This document shows positions 1 to 8,256 of a stretch of DNA of 64,000 nucleotides, piece after piece. The translations under genes and the position numbers were made by a program. Within the stretch, counting starts at the first letter, position 1; each line of letters starts with the position of its first letter. Origin of the DNA: Paenibacillus rhizophilus (GTDB lineage Bacteria; Bacillota; Bacilli; Paenibacillales; Paenibacillaceae); the NCBI RefSeq assembly GCF_003854965.1, contig NZ_RQPI01000002.1, positions 186,001-250,000 on the forward strand, written 5' to 3'. The notes beneath the pieces are model-generated. The model did not search any database and had not been told where the DNA came from. It saw only the letters and a list, made by a program, of their open reading frames with translations.

Positions 1-248
1 TCCATACCCAATGCATCTATCTCAGCTTGTTGTAGCAGCTGCGAGTAAGAACTATTTTGCTTAAACAAGTCAAGGTTGTATTTCCCTTTAAAGTATTGGT
101 CTGAATCTTTCATCATTCTTTCGACAATAGCCTCATTATGAATATCCCATGCCTTCACCGATGGCTTCCAGTTCAACTGGACAAGTTGGCAATTCTTTGC
201 ATGTCTCAGCCATGAGAGCATCAAGGATTCTCCGATTTCAATTTTCAA
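1..248 (-). CDS. Unrecognised protein, N-terminal part only (runs off the window)
   Basis: An open frame runs leftward from a TTG codon at 246-248 to the window edge, preceded on the minus strand by a GAGGTG ribosome binding site that lies over the end of the upstream broken gene. The visible ~82 residues begin MKIEIGESLMLSWLRHAKNC and continue with a tryptophan- and charge-rich segment (LNWKPSVKAWD, then an FKGKYNLDLFKQN stretch). I do not recognise a family. It directly follows the GIY-YIG/DUF6884 remnant, so it was probably co-transcribed with it as part of an accessory, possibly defence-related, module. Length and C-terminus are unknown. The frame is real-looking (no stops, sensible codon use), but the TTG start is a choice made on the RBS only. 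Confidence 0.55.
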   Translation of the reverse strand, partial: MKIEIGESLMLSWLRHAKNCQLVQLNWKPSVKAWDIHNEAIVERMMKDSDQYFKGKYNLDLFKQNSSYSQLLQQAEIDALGM

Positions 249-253
249 CAGAG

Positions 254-1304
254 CTACACCTCGCTTATTTTTCTAAATACTATCTCTACTCCAAGCGTAA
301 CCGAATCCACTTCCCAACCTGCGAGAAGCCACGACTTGGCTTGTGAATTCGTCAGCGTATTAGCCCACCACGGACGATATTTATTTGCAGAAGGAGGCAG
401 GGCGAAACCTAGTACCGTTTCAATTTGACCAATAGTCATGACCACTTGCTCTCCTTCGGTATGCAGTAAAGACTGATGAAGTGAAATATACTTTCCAACG
501 TTATTCTCCGTACCATTCTTTGACTGAACTTCATGTTTTTTTAAAGGATGCTGTGTAATAACTTTAGACGGTGATTCCAAAGATTCTCCCGTTATCGTGT
601 CCTGTTTTTCCAGCGCTCGGGTCAGCTTTTGCAGCATGTAGCCGATACCCGTACAATCACTCAGAGGAAATAACAACTCCTGTCCCTGAGTAAACACAGC
701 TTTAGCTCGCTCTGTATAATGCTTGCCGCCCAGCACCGTAATTTCCTTATAAGCGGACACCCCCTTGCTCTCAGCTTGTTCTTTTAATTGATCGATATGA
801 ATGGTCTCATTGGAAGGTTTAATGAAAGACACGTTATAGTCCTCTGGAATTATATCCTCAGGAAATAGAAAACCATATTTCGCGGACAGAATTACCCAAT
901 GATCGAAGAAAGTCTGGGCATACTTTTGACAGGCCACCGCAAAGCACAACAAATGAAAAATGCTCTCGAATGTAATCACTTACCCTGCTCTCGATATTTG
1001 ACTGATAAGCTTGATCTATTAAATGACCATTATAGAGTTTGGCTGCCCGCGTTGTAAAATCAAGCTCCCATACACTGGCATATAGATCTTTGTCTCGCTT
1101 CAGAAGGCACCTGCCTATGTTTTTGCGAAAAATGCTGCGATCCTTGTTCTCCTGTACAAAATGCTGCTTCAAGCGTGACCATAGTTGGTTAGGACCTGTA
1201 TGAGTCCCTACCCGAACGATTCGATCTGCATCATGTCCGTACTCACCTGTTTCAAAGAGAAGATAGATTCCGTTTCTAGGGATTAAGTCATAACTTAACG
1301 ATGC
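254..1304 (-). pseudogene. Broken GIY-YIG / DUF6884 / DUF7662 gene (frameshifted, no start)
   Basis: Three family-like blocks can be read in order on the minus strand. The frame open from 1304 gives IPRNGIYLLFETGE, DRIVRVGTHTG and LWSRLKQHF...RSIFRKNIG, the pattern of a GIY-YIG nuclease domain. That frame ends near 858. A second frame (254-979) carries FFDHWVILSAKYGFLFPED, typical of DUF6884, and a C-terminal WWANTLTNSQAKSWLLAGW segment typical of DUF7662. The two frames overlap out of register around 920-980. The spacer expected between the GIY-YIG end and the DUF6884 core also seems too short, suggesting a small deletion plus frameshift. No ATG, GTG or TTG with an RBS precedes the GIY-YIG block; a stop lies just upstream at 1305-1307. 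The 241-residue downstream piece could still be translated from a GTG at 979. Composition is lower in GC than the rest of the window. Confidence 0.65.
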
Positions 1305-1310
1305 TTAAGT
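1293..1310. repeat. Short perfect dyad, possible operator
   Basis: ACTTAA, six bases, TTAAGT. It lies between the broken GIY-YIG gene and the promoter of the toxin-antitoxin-like pair and could be a regulator site. A chance palindrome in AT-rich DNA is also possible. Confidence 0.3.
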
Positions 1311-1328
1311 GTTAATTAGTGTAATCTT

Positions 1329-1356
1329 AACATAAGAAAACCATCTCGCTTATGTT
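1329..1356. promoter_or_regulatory. Dyad overlapping the promoter of the TA-like pair
   Basis: AACATAAG (1329-1336) and CTTATGTT (1349-1356) form a perfect 8-bp inverted repeat with a 12-bp gap. It overlaps an extended -10-like element (TGTTATAGT, 1353-1361) about 25 bp before the ATG of the first gene. Autoregulation through a promoter dyad is the usual arrangement for type II toxin-antitoxin operons. The assignment is by position and symmetry only. Confidence 0.5.
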
Positions 1357-1383
1357 ATAGTGACAAAAAGGCAGGTGATCCGA

Positions 1384-1602
1384 ATGTCCATTTCCAAAGA
1401 ACAATTGGAGCACAGCTTTGATAAACAGCCTACATTTACAGAGGAACAAAAGAAAAGAATGACTTCAGTCATTTTTAAAGATGACGGCGTTCTATCCCAA
1501 CTTCAGCAAGCTCAGAAGGATCGTAAGAATGGCATCTCCACATACAGTGACAGCGAAGAAGAGTTTGCAAAATTAGTGGATGAGGCCGGGTATGTAAATT
1601 GA
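1384..1602 (+). CDS. Small antitoxin-like protein
   Basis: This is a 72-residue hydrophilic, mostly helical-looking protein beginning MSISKEQLEHSFDKQPTFTE. The ATG at 1384 is chosen because AGGTGAT sits just upstream; an earlier in-frame ATG at 1360 has no good RBS. It has an acidic C-terminal half (SDSEEEFAKLVDEAGYVN) and no membrane segment. Its stop codon overlaps the apparent start of a basic, beta-rich partner gene, and the two share a dyad-containing promoter and a terminator. This is the layout of a type II toxin-antitoxin pair, and this protein would be the antitoxin. I do not recognise a named antitoxin family, so the role is inferred from context. Confidence 0.6.
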   Translation: MSISKEQLEHSFDKQPTFTEEQKKRMTSVIFKDDGVLSQLQQAQKDRKNGISTYSDSEEEFAKLVDEAGYVN

Positions 1603-1915
1603 TCGTTACAAGGTTCTCTGGACCACCTATGCGCGGGTAGCTCTTGCACGAACGAAGGAATTTAAAGTAGACCCGATGAATGTCTTCAGGCGTTCTAAAT
1701 CTGTTTTAGCTGATGAGCCGAAATACAAAGCTGATGGAGTTTCTGACTTTCCTGGCTTTGAATTTAACGGATATTACTGGACTATGATTGGCAATGTGGT
1801 CATTATTTATAGAATTGACGAAGATCTTCATGAGGTGTATGTCGATGCGTGGTACTTTGCAAATACAGGGTTGTCGCATTATCTTTTCTGGGGAATAGAT
1901 CCTGACGAAGAATAA
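1598..1915 (+). CDS. RelE/ParE-like toxin candidate with apparent ATT start
   Basis: The frame gives a 105-residue product starting (M)IDRYKVLWTTYARVALARTK. This resembles the N-terminal strand-helix of RelE/ParE-type toxins, and the C-terminus has alternating strands (YYWTMIGNVVIIYRIDE). The frame opens with ATT at 1598, overlapping the TGA of the upstream gene (1600-1602), directly after an in-frame stop. There is no ATG, GTG or TTG until codon 27 (1676), which would delete the conserved-looking first strand. Translation therefore probably begins at the ATT by coupling to the upstream gene, a rare initiator. The alternative is an internal start at 1676 or a decayed start codon. The toxin call is an inference from fold-like pattern and operon layout. 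Confidence 0.55.
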   Translation: MDRYKVLWTTYARVALARTKEFKVDPMNVFRRSKSVLADEPKYKADGVSDFPGFEFNGYYWTMIGNVVIIYRIDEDLHEVYVDAWYFANTGLSHYLFWGIDPDEE

Positions 1916-1955
1916 CCTAACGATAAATGTGTGTTTTATCGTTAGGTTATTTTAT
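1912..1955 (+). terminator. Rho-independent terminator of the TA-like pair
   Basis: AATAACCTAACGATAAA-type arm (1912-1927) and its complement (1935-1950) form a perfect 16-bp stem with a 7-base loop, followed by T-rich TTTATTG. The stem begins inside the stop codon of the upstream gene. Confidence 0.85.
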
Positions 1956-2106
1956 TGCTTTGCTTTAATGTATTTTTTTCAATTCCAACAGCCTTTAACA
2001 GATCCTCATCTGCTCTTAGGGGGCATAACCCCCTTCCTCCAGCCATATACATCTTGTGAACGGCTCTGCCGCTGACAGGATTCACAGGTGGAAAGGAGAT
2101 GGGTAC

Positions 2107-3498
2107 ATGCCCAGCGACGAGATACAGGCACTTGAGAAGGCTATAGCGGAGATAACGGAGATCGCCTCCGGCTTCGGCCTGGATTTCTATCCCATGCGCT
2201 ACGAGATTTGCCCTGCCGATATTATCTATACATTCGGAGCTTACGGAATGCCGACGCGTTTCGGCCACTGGAGCTTCGGCAAGACGTTTCACAAGATGAA
2301 GTCTCAATATGATTTCGGTCTGAGCAAAATATACGAATTGGTCATCAATTCCAATCCGTGCTACGCCTTTCTTCTCGACGGCAACTCGCTGGTCCAGAAC
2401 AAGCTGATCGTCGCCCACGTGCTCGCGCACTGCGACTTCTTCAAGAACAATATGCGCTTCTCCCAGTCGAACCGGAACATGGTGGAAAGCATGTCGGCCA
2501 CGGCGGACCGGATCGGCGAGTATGCGATCAAGTACGGGACGGACACGGTTGAGAGCTTCATCGACGCCGTTCTGGCCATTCAGGAGCATATCGACCCGAG
2601 TCTGATCCGCCAGGACCAGCCGGGCAACAGCCGTTTGGTTGAGGGGCGGCTGAAGGAGCGCCGGGAATCGGCGCAGGATATCCTGGATGCCAGCCCTTAC
2701 GAGGAACTTTGGCGGCTCGATAAGGACGCCGAAGCCTCCGCACAGAATCCGGCGGCCGGATATAAACCCTTCCCTGCGGAGCCTGAGAAGGATGTCGTCT
2801 GGTTCATTCAGCAGTACTCCGCCAGCCTGGAGGACTGGCAGCGCGATATTATGACCATGCTGCATGACGAAATGCTCTACTTCTGGCCGCAGATGGAGAC
2901 GAAGATCATGAACGAAGGCTGGGCTTCGTACTGGCATCAGCGCATCATGCGGGAGCTGGACCTGACGCCGGAGGAGACGGTCGAGTACGCCAAGCTGAAT
3001 TCTTCGGTCGTGCAGCCCTCCCGCCAGAGCCTGAATCCGTATTATTTGGGCCTGAAGATACTCGAAGATATTGAGCGCCGCTGGGACCGGGACAAAATCT
3101 TCGAGGTGCGCGAGCTCGACTCCGATATCTCCTTCATCCGCAGCTATCTGACCAAAGAATTGGTCGAGGATCTCGATCTGTACGTCTTCGAGAAGAAAGG
3201 GCCGGAATGGAAGATCACCGACAAGGCCTGGGAAAATGTCAGGGATCAGCTGGTGCAGGCCCGCATTAACGGTGGTTCGCCTTATCTGGTCGTGCAGGAC
3301 GGCAACTTTGAGCGAAACGGCGAACTGTACATCGTCCACCGCTATGAGGGCATCGAGCTGGATCTGAAGTATCTGGAACGCACGCTGCCTCATATATACA
3401 CTCTTTGGGGAAAGACCGTCCATCTGGAGACCGTCATCGAAGACAAGAAAGCGTGCTTCTCCTATGACGGCAAAAAGGTGCTGCGGAAGTTCGTCTGA
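2107..3498 (+). CDS. spoVR: SpoVR family protein
   Basis: Stage V sporulation protein R family, about 463 residues from the ATG at 2107. That start is chosen because AAGGAG lies eight bases upstream; an earlier in-frame ATG at 2056 has no RBS. Recognisable family blocks are [14 protein letters not shown] near the N-terminus, [12 protein letters not shown], the central [13 protein letters not shown] and the C-terminal tyrosine/valine-rich region. In Bacillus subtilis SpoVR is involved in spore cortex formation. In many bacteria SpoVR, a PrkA-type kinase and a YhbH-type protein are encoded together. Here prkA lies 2.6 kb downstream on the opposite strand, with an LtaS-like gene between, and no yhbH is visible in the window. 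Soluble; no signal peptide. Length is normal for the family. Confidence 0.93.
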   Translation: MPSDEIQALEKAIAEITEIASGFGLDFYPMRYEICPADIIYTFGAYGMPTRFGHWSFGKTFHKMKSQYDFGLSKIYELVINSNPCYAFLLDGNSLVQNKLIVAHVLAHCDFFKNNMRFSQSNRNMVESMSATADRIGEYAIKYGTDTVESFIDAVLAIQEHIDPSLIRQDQPGNSRLVEGRLKERRESAQDILDASPYEELWRLDKDAEASAQNPAAGYKPFPAEPEKDVVWFIQQYSASLEDWQRDIMTMLHDEMLYFWPQMETKIMNEGWASYWHQRIMRELDLTPEETVEYAKLNSSVVQPSRQSLNPYYLGLKILEDIERRWDRDKIFEVRELDSDISFIRSYLTKELVEDLDLYVFEKKGPEWKITDKAWENVRDQLVQARINGGSPYLVVQDGNFERNGELYIVHRYEGIELDLKYLERTLPHIYTLWGKTVHLETVIEDKKACFSYDGKKVLRKFV

Positions 3499-3555
3499 GC
3501 CGATAGCGAAGGTGCCGTTGATATGCAGAGACGGCAGGATGCGCCGTCAAACCGA

Positions 3556-3594
3556 AAAGCCCGGGGACAATCGTCCGCGGGCTTTGCCTTTTTG
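3556..3594. terminator. Terminator between converging spoVR and LtaS-like genes
   Basis: AAAGCCCGGGGAC (3556-3568) pairs with GTCCGCGGGCTTT (3573-3585) with one mismatch, followed by GCCTTTTTG. The A-run on the other side lets it also serve the minus-strand gene. Confidence 0.75.
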
Positions 3595-3609
3595 AAGCAT
3601 TTCTTTCGC

Positions 3610-5868
3610 CTACTCATTCCCTGCATCCATGTCGACGACCTCCACATGCTCCGGCCCGGAGCTGGCAGACGGCGTCGGACCTGCCGACATTCCGGCGCTT
3701 GCCGCCGGCGAAGGGCTGGCCGCCGAAACGGTCTTTGAAAATTCAACGGTAATCCTGTTGATTCGGATTGCCTTATCGGCGCCCGAATAATCATTGGAAT
3801 GGAGGGCGGTCTTCAGATTGAAGGCGTACCCGTAGCCCACCTTTTCATTGTAGAACCGGAACGTTATTTTGCCGCTCCTGTTCTGCTTGTCGATCATTCG
3901 TACGCTTTTGTGGCCGCTGTAATCCTCAAACTTCAGAACGAGCCAATCTGCGGCGGCCATCGAGGAAGCATCATAGTCCACCTGGATGTCGACATACGAT
4001 TCCGCAGGGAGCGTGATGAACTGTCCGTCGGTAACGACGGCTTCCCCTCCGTCCGTAAGAGGGATTTCCTTGTCTTTGGTGATGACGATTTTCTGATCCC
4101 CCGCCGAGGACTTGTCGATGTAATTTTTGTAAGTCAATATTTTCTTTTTCAGCGTGCTGTCCGACAGGGAAGTTCTCCCGTACTTGCTGCTGAACAGCTC
4201 CCCGTTCTCGGAAGTCAGGCTGTACAGCTGGCCGCTGTTATCCACCTGATACACGGTCCCCTTCTCAGTCGAGTAAAAAATATCGCCATTATAGTGGGAA
4301 GCGAACAGGATTGGCGAATCTTCGGTATATTTTCGGAACACGCTTCGGCCTGTGGTGTAAGCATCCAGATCGGGGTCAGCATAATCCAGGAGCGAAAGGA
4401 GAATATCCTTCTGTCCGTAAACGCCGTCGTTAATAATCTGGCCGTCAATATCGGGTGAATACGCCGCAAAAACCCCCCAGTTCGAGCCGTAAGGCTGGTC
4501 ATTGACCCCATGCGATTCGTCGGACACGAACAGCACCAGAGTGTCTTTGGCAAAGCTTGAATGATCAATATAATCGATGAACCCGGACAGCGCCTCATTC
4601 AGATAAGCCACAGCCGCCGCCTTGCGGCTCGGATACTGCTTCGCGTAATCGTCCGTCACCGCGTAGGGATGATGCGTTCCGACCGTCAGCATGGCGGCAA
4701 ACCACGGCTTGCCCTTGCCGTTCAGTTCGTCGATATATTTTTGCGATTGCTCGAAAAAAGCTTTGTCATCGGGTCCCCATCCGAAGGGAACGTAAGGATT
4801 CCTGAAGCTCTCCCCGCCGATTACTGTATCGAAGCCCGCCGCCGTCATGAAATCGCCCTTGGACATATACTCCAGCTCCGCCGCCTGGATAAACGCCGTA
4901 TTATAGCCCCGGTTCTTCAGCAGCTTCGGCAGAAGCTCTTCGCGGTAGCTGGGGTCTTTTTGCAAATATTCGTACGCCTTCGGCGTGGACGCGTCCATCT
5001 TGGGATAGTCTCCGCTGACAAGCGAGTACATCCCTCTTATCGTCTGATTGTTATGGGTAATGTAGTTGGGAAGTATGAGGCTGTGATCCTTGATTTTATC
5101 CAGGCTGCTCATCTTGATATCGTTCGGTATATTCAGAAACTCCTGGTTGGCGGGCGAATAAGCGCCGGGAATGCCTTCCATGACGACCATCAGAATATTT
5201 TTCTTGCCCGTATGATTGTTAAGCAAATATTCGCCGTCTTTGAGCTGCTGCGAAGTGTTGATCTGCCGCTCGATATCCGGAGGGTAGTCCGTTAGCGCTT
5301 CCTCATTGAAAGTCAGCAGTGCGACGGAATTGCGGATCGAAGCCGAGACGAAATTGCCGTTCTTCCAATCCCCGCTAGATTGAACGGCGATGACCAGATA
5401 GAGAATCAGCAGCCCGGCGAATGCGAGCAGATTATACCGTTTGGTCTTTAGCTTGAACAACGGCAGCTTGCGCAGAAAAAAGATCGACGCCATAAGAGAC
5501 GCCATCAGCAGGATGGAATAGACCGGGAAGCTGACGTGAAACAACGTGCCCGCAATAAATTCCTTGTCCGACGCCATGGTGATATCTTTCAGATTAACCA
5601 CATGGTCCAGTGCGTAAATATATTCGACATTCGCCAAATGGAAAACGCCCAGTACCAGCGCCAGAACATACGAAGCGATAAGATTTGCCTTGGAAAGCGC
5701 ATAACAAACGAGCAAAATCAAAATGCCGATTCCGATATCCTTTAAGGTTGGAGCATAGAGTGCGGTAAATCCCACATGGATATCCTTCTGCAGATATAAG
5801 AGGATACGCCCATAAGAAAAGAAGAACAAAAAAAGAATGGAGGGTAAAATGTAACATCGTTTTTTCAT
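3610..5868 (-). CDS. LtaS-like membrane sulfatase (lipoteichoic acid synthase family)
   Basis: A 752-residue polytopic membrane protein with an extracellular alkaline-phosphatase-superfamily domain. Four to five hydrophobic segments occupy residues ~8-165. The sulfatase domain begins at ~224 with NILMVVMEG (metal ligand E231) and continues with the probable nucleophile T276 in NNQTIRGMYS and a later SDESHG metal motif. LtaS-type enzymes polymerise glycerol-phosphate from phosphatidylglycerol onto a glycolipid; close relatives act as primases or transfer other phospho-groups, so the exact product is uncertain. Unlike standard LtaS, a C-terminal beta-rich module of ~120 residues and a Ser/Ala/Pro tail ending in acidic residues follow the catalytic domain. 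The ATG at 5868 is chosen for its GGGGCGAG RBS and because the membrane segment starts right after it. Confidence 0.85.
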   Translation of the reverse strand: MKKRCYILPSILFLFFFSYGRILLYLQKDIHVGFTALYAPTLKDIGIGILILLVCYALSKANLIASYVLALVLGVFHLANVEYIYALDHVVNLKDITMASDKEFIAGTLFHVSFPVYSILLMASLMASIFFLRKLPLFKLKTKRYNLLAFAGLLILYLVIAVQSSGDWKNGNFVSASIRNSVALLTFNEEALTDYPPDIERQINTSQQLKDGEYLLNNHTGKKNILMVVMEGIPGAYSPANQEFLNIPNDIKMSSLDKIKDHSLILPNYITHNNQTIRGMYSLVSGDYPKMDASTPKAYEYLQKDPSYREELLPKLLKNRGYNTAFIQAAELEYMSKGDFMTAAGFDTVIGGESFRNPYVPFGWGPDDKAFFEQSQKYIDELNGKGKPWFAAMLTVGTHHPYAVTDDYAKQYPSRKAAAVAYLNEALSGFIDYIDHSSFAKDTLVLFVSDESHGVNDQPYGSNWGVFAAYSPDIDGQIINDGVYGQKDILLSLLDYADPDLDAYTTGRSVFRKYTEDSPILFASHYNGDIFYSTEKGTVYQVDNSGQLYSLTSENGELFSSKYGRTSLSDSTLKKKILTYKNYIDKSSAGDQKIVITKDKEIPLTDGGEAVVTDGQFITLPAESYVDIQVDYDASSMAAADWLVLKFEDYSGHKSVRMIDKQNRSGKITFRFYNEKVGYGYAFNLKTALHSNDYSGADKAIRINRITVEFSKTVSAASPSPAASAGMSAGPTPSASSGPEHVEVVDMDAGNE

Positions 5869-6048
5869 GTTCTCGCCCCTGTCAATAGTACATTGAAATC
5901 TATTATATATGATATTGCGCCCCCCGAGTCTGAATTTTTTCTGAGAAAAAAAGAGTAACCGAGTATGGAGCGACGCGGCCGCTCCTTGGCTGCTGATCAC
6001 TATTGATGATTCTTCATATAGTGAAATGATTATATAATAGATGAAAAA

Positions 6049-6074
6049 AAGGACCGCTGCCGCCAGCGGTCCTT
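6049..6074 (-). terminator. Terminator of prkA
   Basis: AAGGACCGCTG (6049-6059) and CAGCGGTCCTT (6064-6074) form an 11-bp stem with a 4-base loop. On the minus strand it is followed by seven T residues, 46 bases after the prkA stop. Confidence 0.88.
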
Positions 6075-6119
6075 CTTATAGATTTGTCGCGTACTTGCCG
6101 TATGTGTTCTATACAATGC

Positions 6120-8015
6120 TTACCGGTTCAGCAGGCTCCCCACATACCGCAGCAGTTCGTTGGCGCAGATCGGGCAGTAGTTATGCTCATCGATCAGCCG
6201 GCGGGAAACCTCGTTGATCCGCTTCAGCTGGCTTTCATCCGGGGTTTTGGACGAAGTCGTGATCTTGACGATATCCTTGAGGTCCGTGAACAGCTTCTTC
6301 TCGATCGCTTCACGGAGACGGTCGTGGTTGCTGTACTCGAACTTTTTGCCCTTGCGGGAATACGCGGAAATCCGGATCAGAATCTCTTCGCGGAAAGCCT
6401 TCTTGGCATTCTCCGAGATGCCGATCTGTTCCTCGATGGAACGCATCAGCCGCTCATCCGGCTCCATCTCCTCGTCGGTCAGCGGATCGCGGATTTTGGT
6501 CCAGTTGCAGAACGCCTCGATATTATCGAGATAGTTCTCGAACAGCGTCTTGGCCGACTCCTCGAAAGAGTAGACGAACGCCTTCTGCACTTCGTTCTTG
6601 GCCAGCGTGTCGTATTCTTTCCGGGCGATGGAAATGAAGTTCAAATACCGCTCCCGCTCCTCCTTCGTAATCGAAGGATGCTGGTCCAGGCCGTCCTTAA
6701 TCGCCCGCAGCACATCAAGCGCGTTCATGCATTCCAGATCGCCCTTGATCAGCGCGCTGGAGATGCGGTTGATAACATAACGGGGATCGATCCCGGACAT
6801 GCCTTCGTCCAGATATTCGTTCTGCATCTCCTTCAGGTCGGCTTCCTTGTAGCCTTCGACCTCTTCGCCGTCGTACATCCGCAGCTTTTTGATGAGGTCC
6901 ATGCCCTGCTTCTTGCTCTCCCTAAGCCTTGTCAAGACGGAGAAAATCGCGGCAGCACGCAGCGCGTGAGGCGCTATATGCACATGCTTCATGTCGCTCT
7001 GGGCGATCAGCTTGGCGTAAATCTTTTCCTCTTCCGAGACCTTCAGATTGTAAGGAACCGGCATAACGATCATCCGCGACTGAAGCGCCTCGTTCTTCTT
7101 ATTCGAAATAAACGCCTTGTACTCCGTTTCGTTCGTGTGGGCGACAATAAGCTCGTCGGCGCTGATCAGCGCAAACCGTCCGGCCTTGAAATTGCCCTCC
7201 TGCGTCAGCGACAGCAGGTTCCACAGGAACTTCTCGTCGCATTTCAGCATTTCCTGGAACTCCATCAGTCCGCGGTTGGCCTTGTTCAGCTCGCCGTCGA
7301 AGCGGTAAGCCCGGGGATCGGATTCCGAACCGAATTCGGTTATAGTCGAAAAGTCGATGCTGCCTGTCAAGTCGGCGATATCCTGCGATTTCGGGTCGGA
7401 CGGGCTGAATGTTCCGATGCCGATACGCTCTTCTTCCGACAGAAGCACCCGCACTACCTTCATTTTCTCAATGTCGCCGCTGAACTCATTTTTCAGCCGC
7501 ATCTGGCAGGAAGGGCACAGGTTACCCTCGATGCGCACCCCCAGCTCCTTCTCAATCTCCGGACGCAGTTCACCCGGTATCAAATGCAGCGGCTCCTCGT
7601 GCATCGGGCATCCTTCGATCGCATATACCGCCCCCTGCATCGTGCGGGAGTACTGCTCCAGCCCGCGCTTCAGCAGCGTAACCAGCGTCGATTTGCCGCC
7701 GCTCACCGGACCCATCAGCAGCAGTATCCGTTTGCGCACATCCAGCCGCCGCGCGGCCGAATGGAAGTACTCCTCCACCAGCTTCTCGACGGCGCGGTCC
7801 AGTCCAAAAATTTCCTGCTCGAAAAATTTATAGCGTTTGCGGCCGTTGATTTCCTCCACACCATGCGATTTGATCATGTCATACACACGGGCATGGGCTG
7901 TTTTGGCGGGAGTGGGATCTTTTCTTAGCAGTTCTATATATTCCTTGAAGGTTCCGCTCCATGCCATACGTTCGTTCTCTGCCCGGTACGATGCTATACG
8001 TTCAAAAATATCCAT
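6120..8015 (-). CDS. prkA: PrkA serine protein kinase / AAA+ protein
   Basis: A 631-residue protein, the same length as B. subtilis PrkA, starting MDIFERIASYR. The AAA-type N-terminal domain has the P-loop GPVSGGKST at 102-110. A CPSCQMRL pair of cysteines lies near 195, and the C-terminal half is the PrkA-specific kinase-like region ending near a second Cys pair (CPICANELL). Family members phosphorylate proteins and/or act as AAA+ proteases and in Bacillus influence sporulation. The ATG at 8015 has AGGAGG eight to nine bases upstream; frames further upstream lack an RBS. The gene is monocistronic between a strong terminator and a divergent DUF2161 gene. It is a usual genomic companion of spoVR, found 2.6 kb away. 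Confidence 0.95.
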   Translation of the reverse strand: MDIFERIASYRAENERMAWSGTFKEYIELLRKDPTPAKTAHARVYDMIKSHGVEEINGRKRYKFFEQEIFGLDRAVEKLVEEYFHSAARRLDVRKRILLLMGPVSGGKSTLVTLLKRGLEQYSRTMQGAVYAIEGCPMHEEPLHLIPGELRPEIEKELGVRIEGNLCPSCQMRLKNEFSGDIEKMKVVRVLLSEEERIGIGTFSPSDPKSQDIADLTGSIDFSTITEFGSESDPRAYRFDGELNKANRGLMEFQEMLKCDEKFLWNLLSLTQEGNFKAGRFALISADELIVAHTNETEYKAFISNKKNEALQSRMIVMPVPYNLKVSEEEKIYAKLIAQSDMKHVHIAPHALRAAAIFSVLTRLRESKKQGMDLIKKLRMYDGEEVEGYKEADLKEMQNEYLDEGMSGIDPRYVINRISSALIKGDLECMNALDVLRAIKDGLDQHPSITKEERERYLNFISIARKEYDTLAKNEVQKAFVYSFEESAKTLFENYLDNIEAFCNWTKIRDPLTDEEMEPDERLMRSIEEQIGISENAKKAFREEILIRISAYSRKGKKFEYSNHDRLREAIEKKLFTDLKDIVKITTSSKTPDESQLKRINEVSRRLIDEHNYCPICANELLRYVGSLLNR

Positions 8016-8192
8016 TGCTCGCTGCCTCCTCACCTTGCGCTCTTGTGACCCTCGCGTGATGTCCATCGGGCTTCGCCCGGTTGCCCTCGCCAAATATCCG
8101 CCTGCCTGCCGCCGTCCCTTCCGACGCTTCCGCCGCCCAGCGGGTCTGCATTCGAAAAGTGTAATACATACCTATGCGGAAAACCCGAAATA

Positions 8193-8219
8193 TTGACCTC
8201 TTTTTTGATGTGCTATAAT
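8193..8219 (+). promoter_or_regulatory. Promoter of the DUF2161 gene
   Basis: TTGACC (8193-8198) and an extended -10, TGCTATAAT (8211-8219), are separated by 15 bp. The short spacing is tolerated by the extended -10. Expected start is ~8226, 31 bp before the ATG. Confidence 0.6.
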
Positions 8220-8256
8220 AGAGAATCGGCTGTAAATGTGACAAAGGAGACAAACT

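Noticed and set aside
1942..3423. 493-codon open frame antisense to spoVR
   Set aside because: Shadow of the GC-rich spoVR gene: no RBS, unusual composition, and the plus-strand frame encodes a recognisable protein.
6084..7928. 614-codon plus-strand frame across prkA
   Set aside because: Antisense artefact of a conserved gene.
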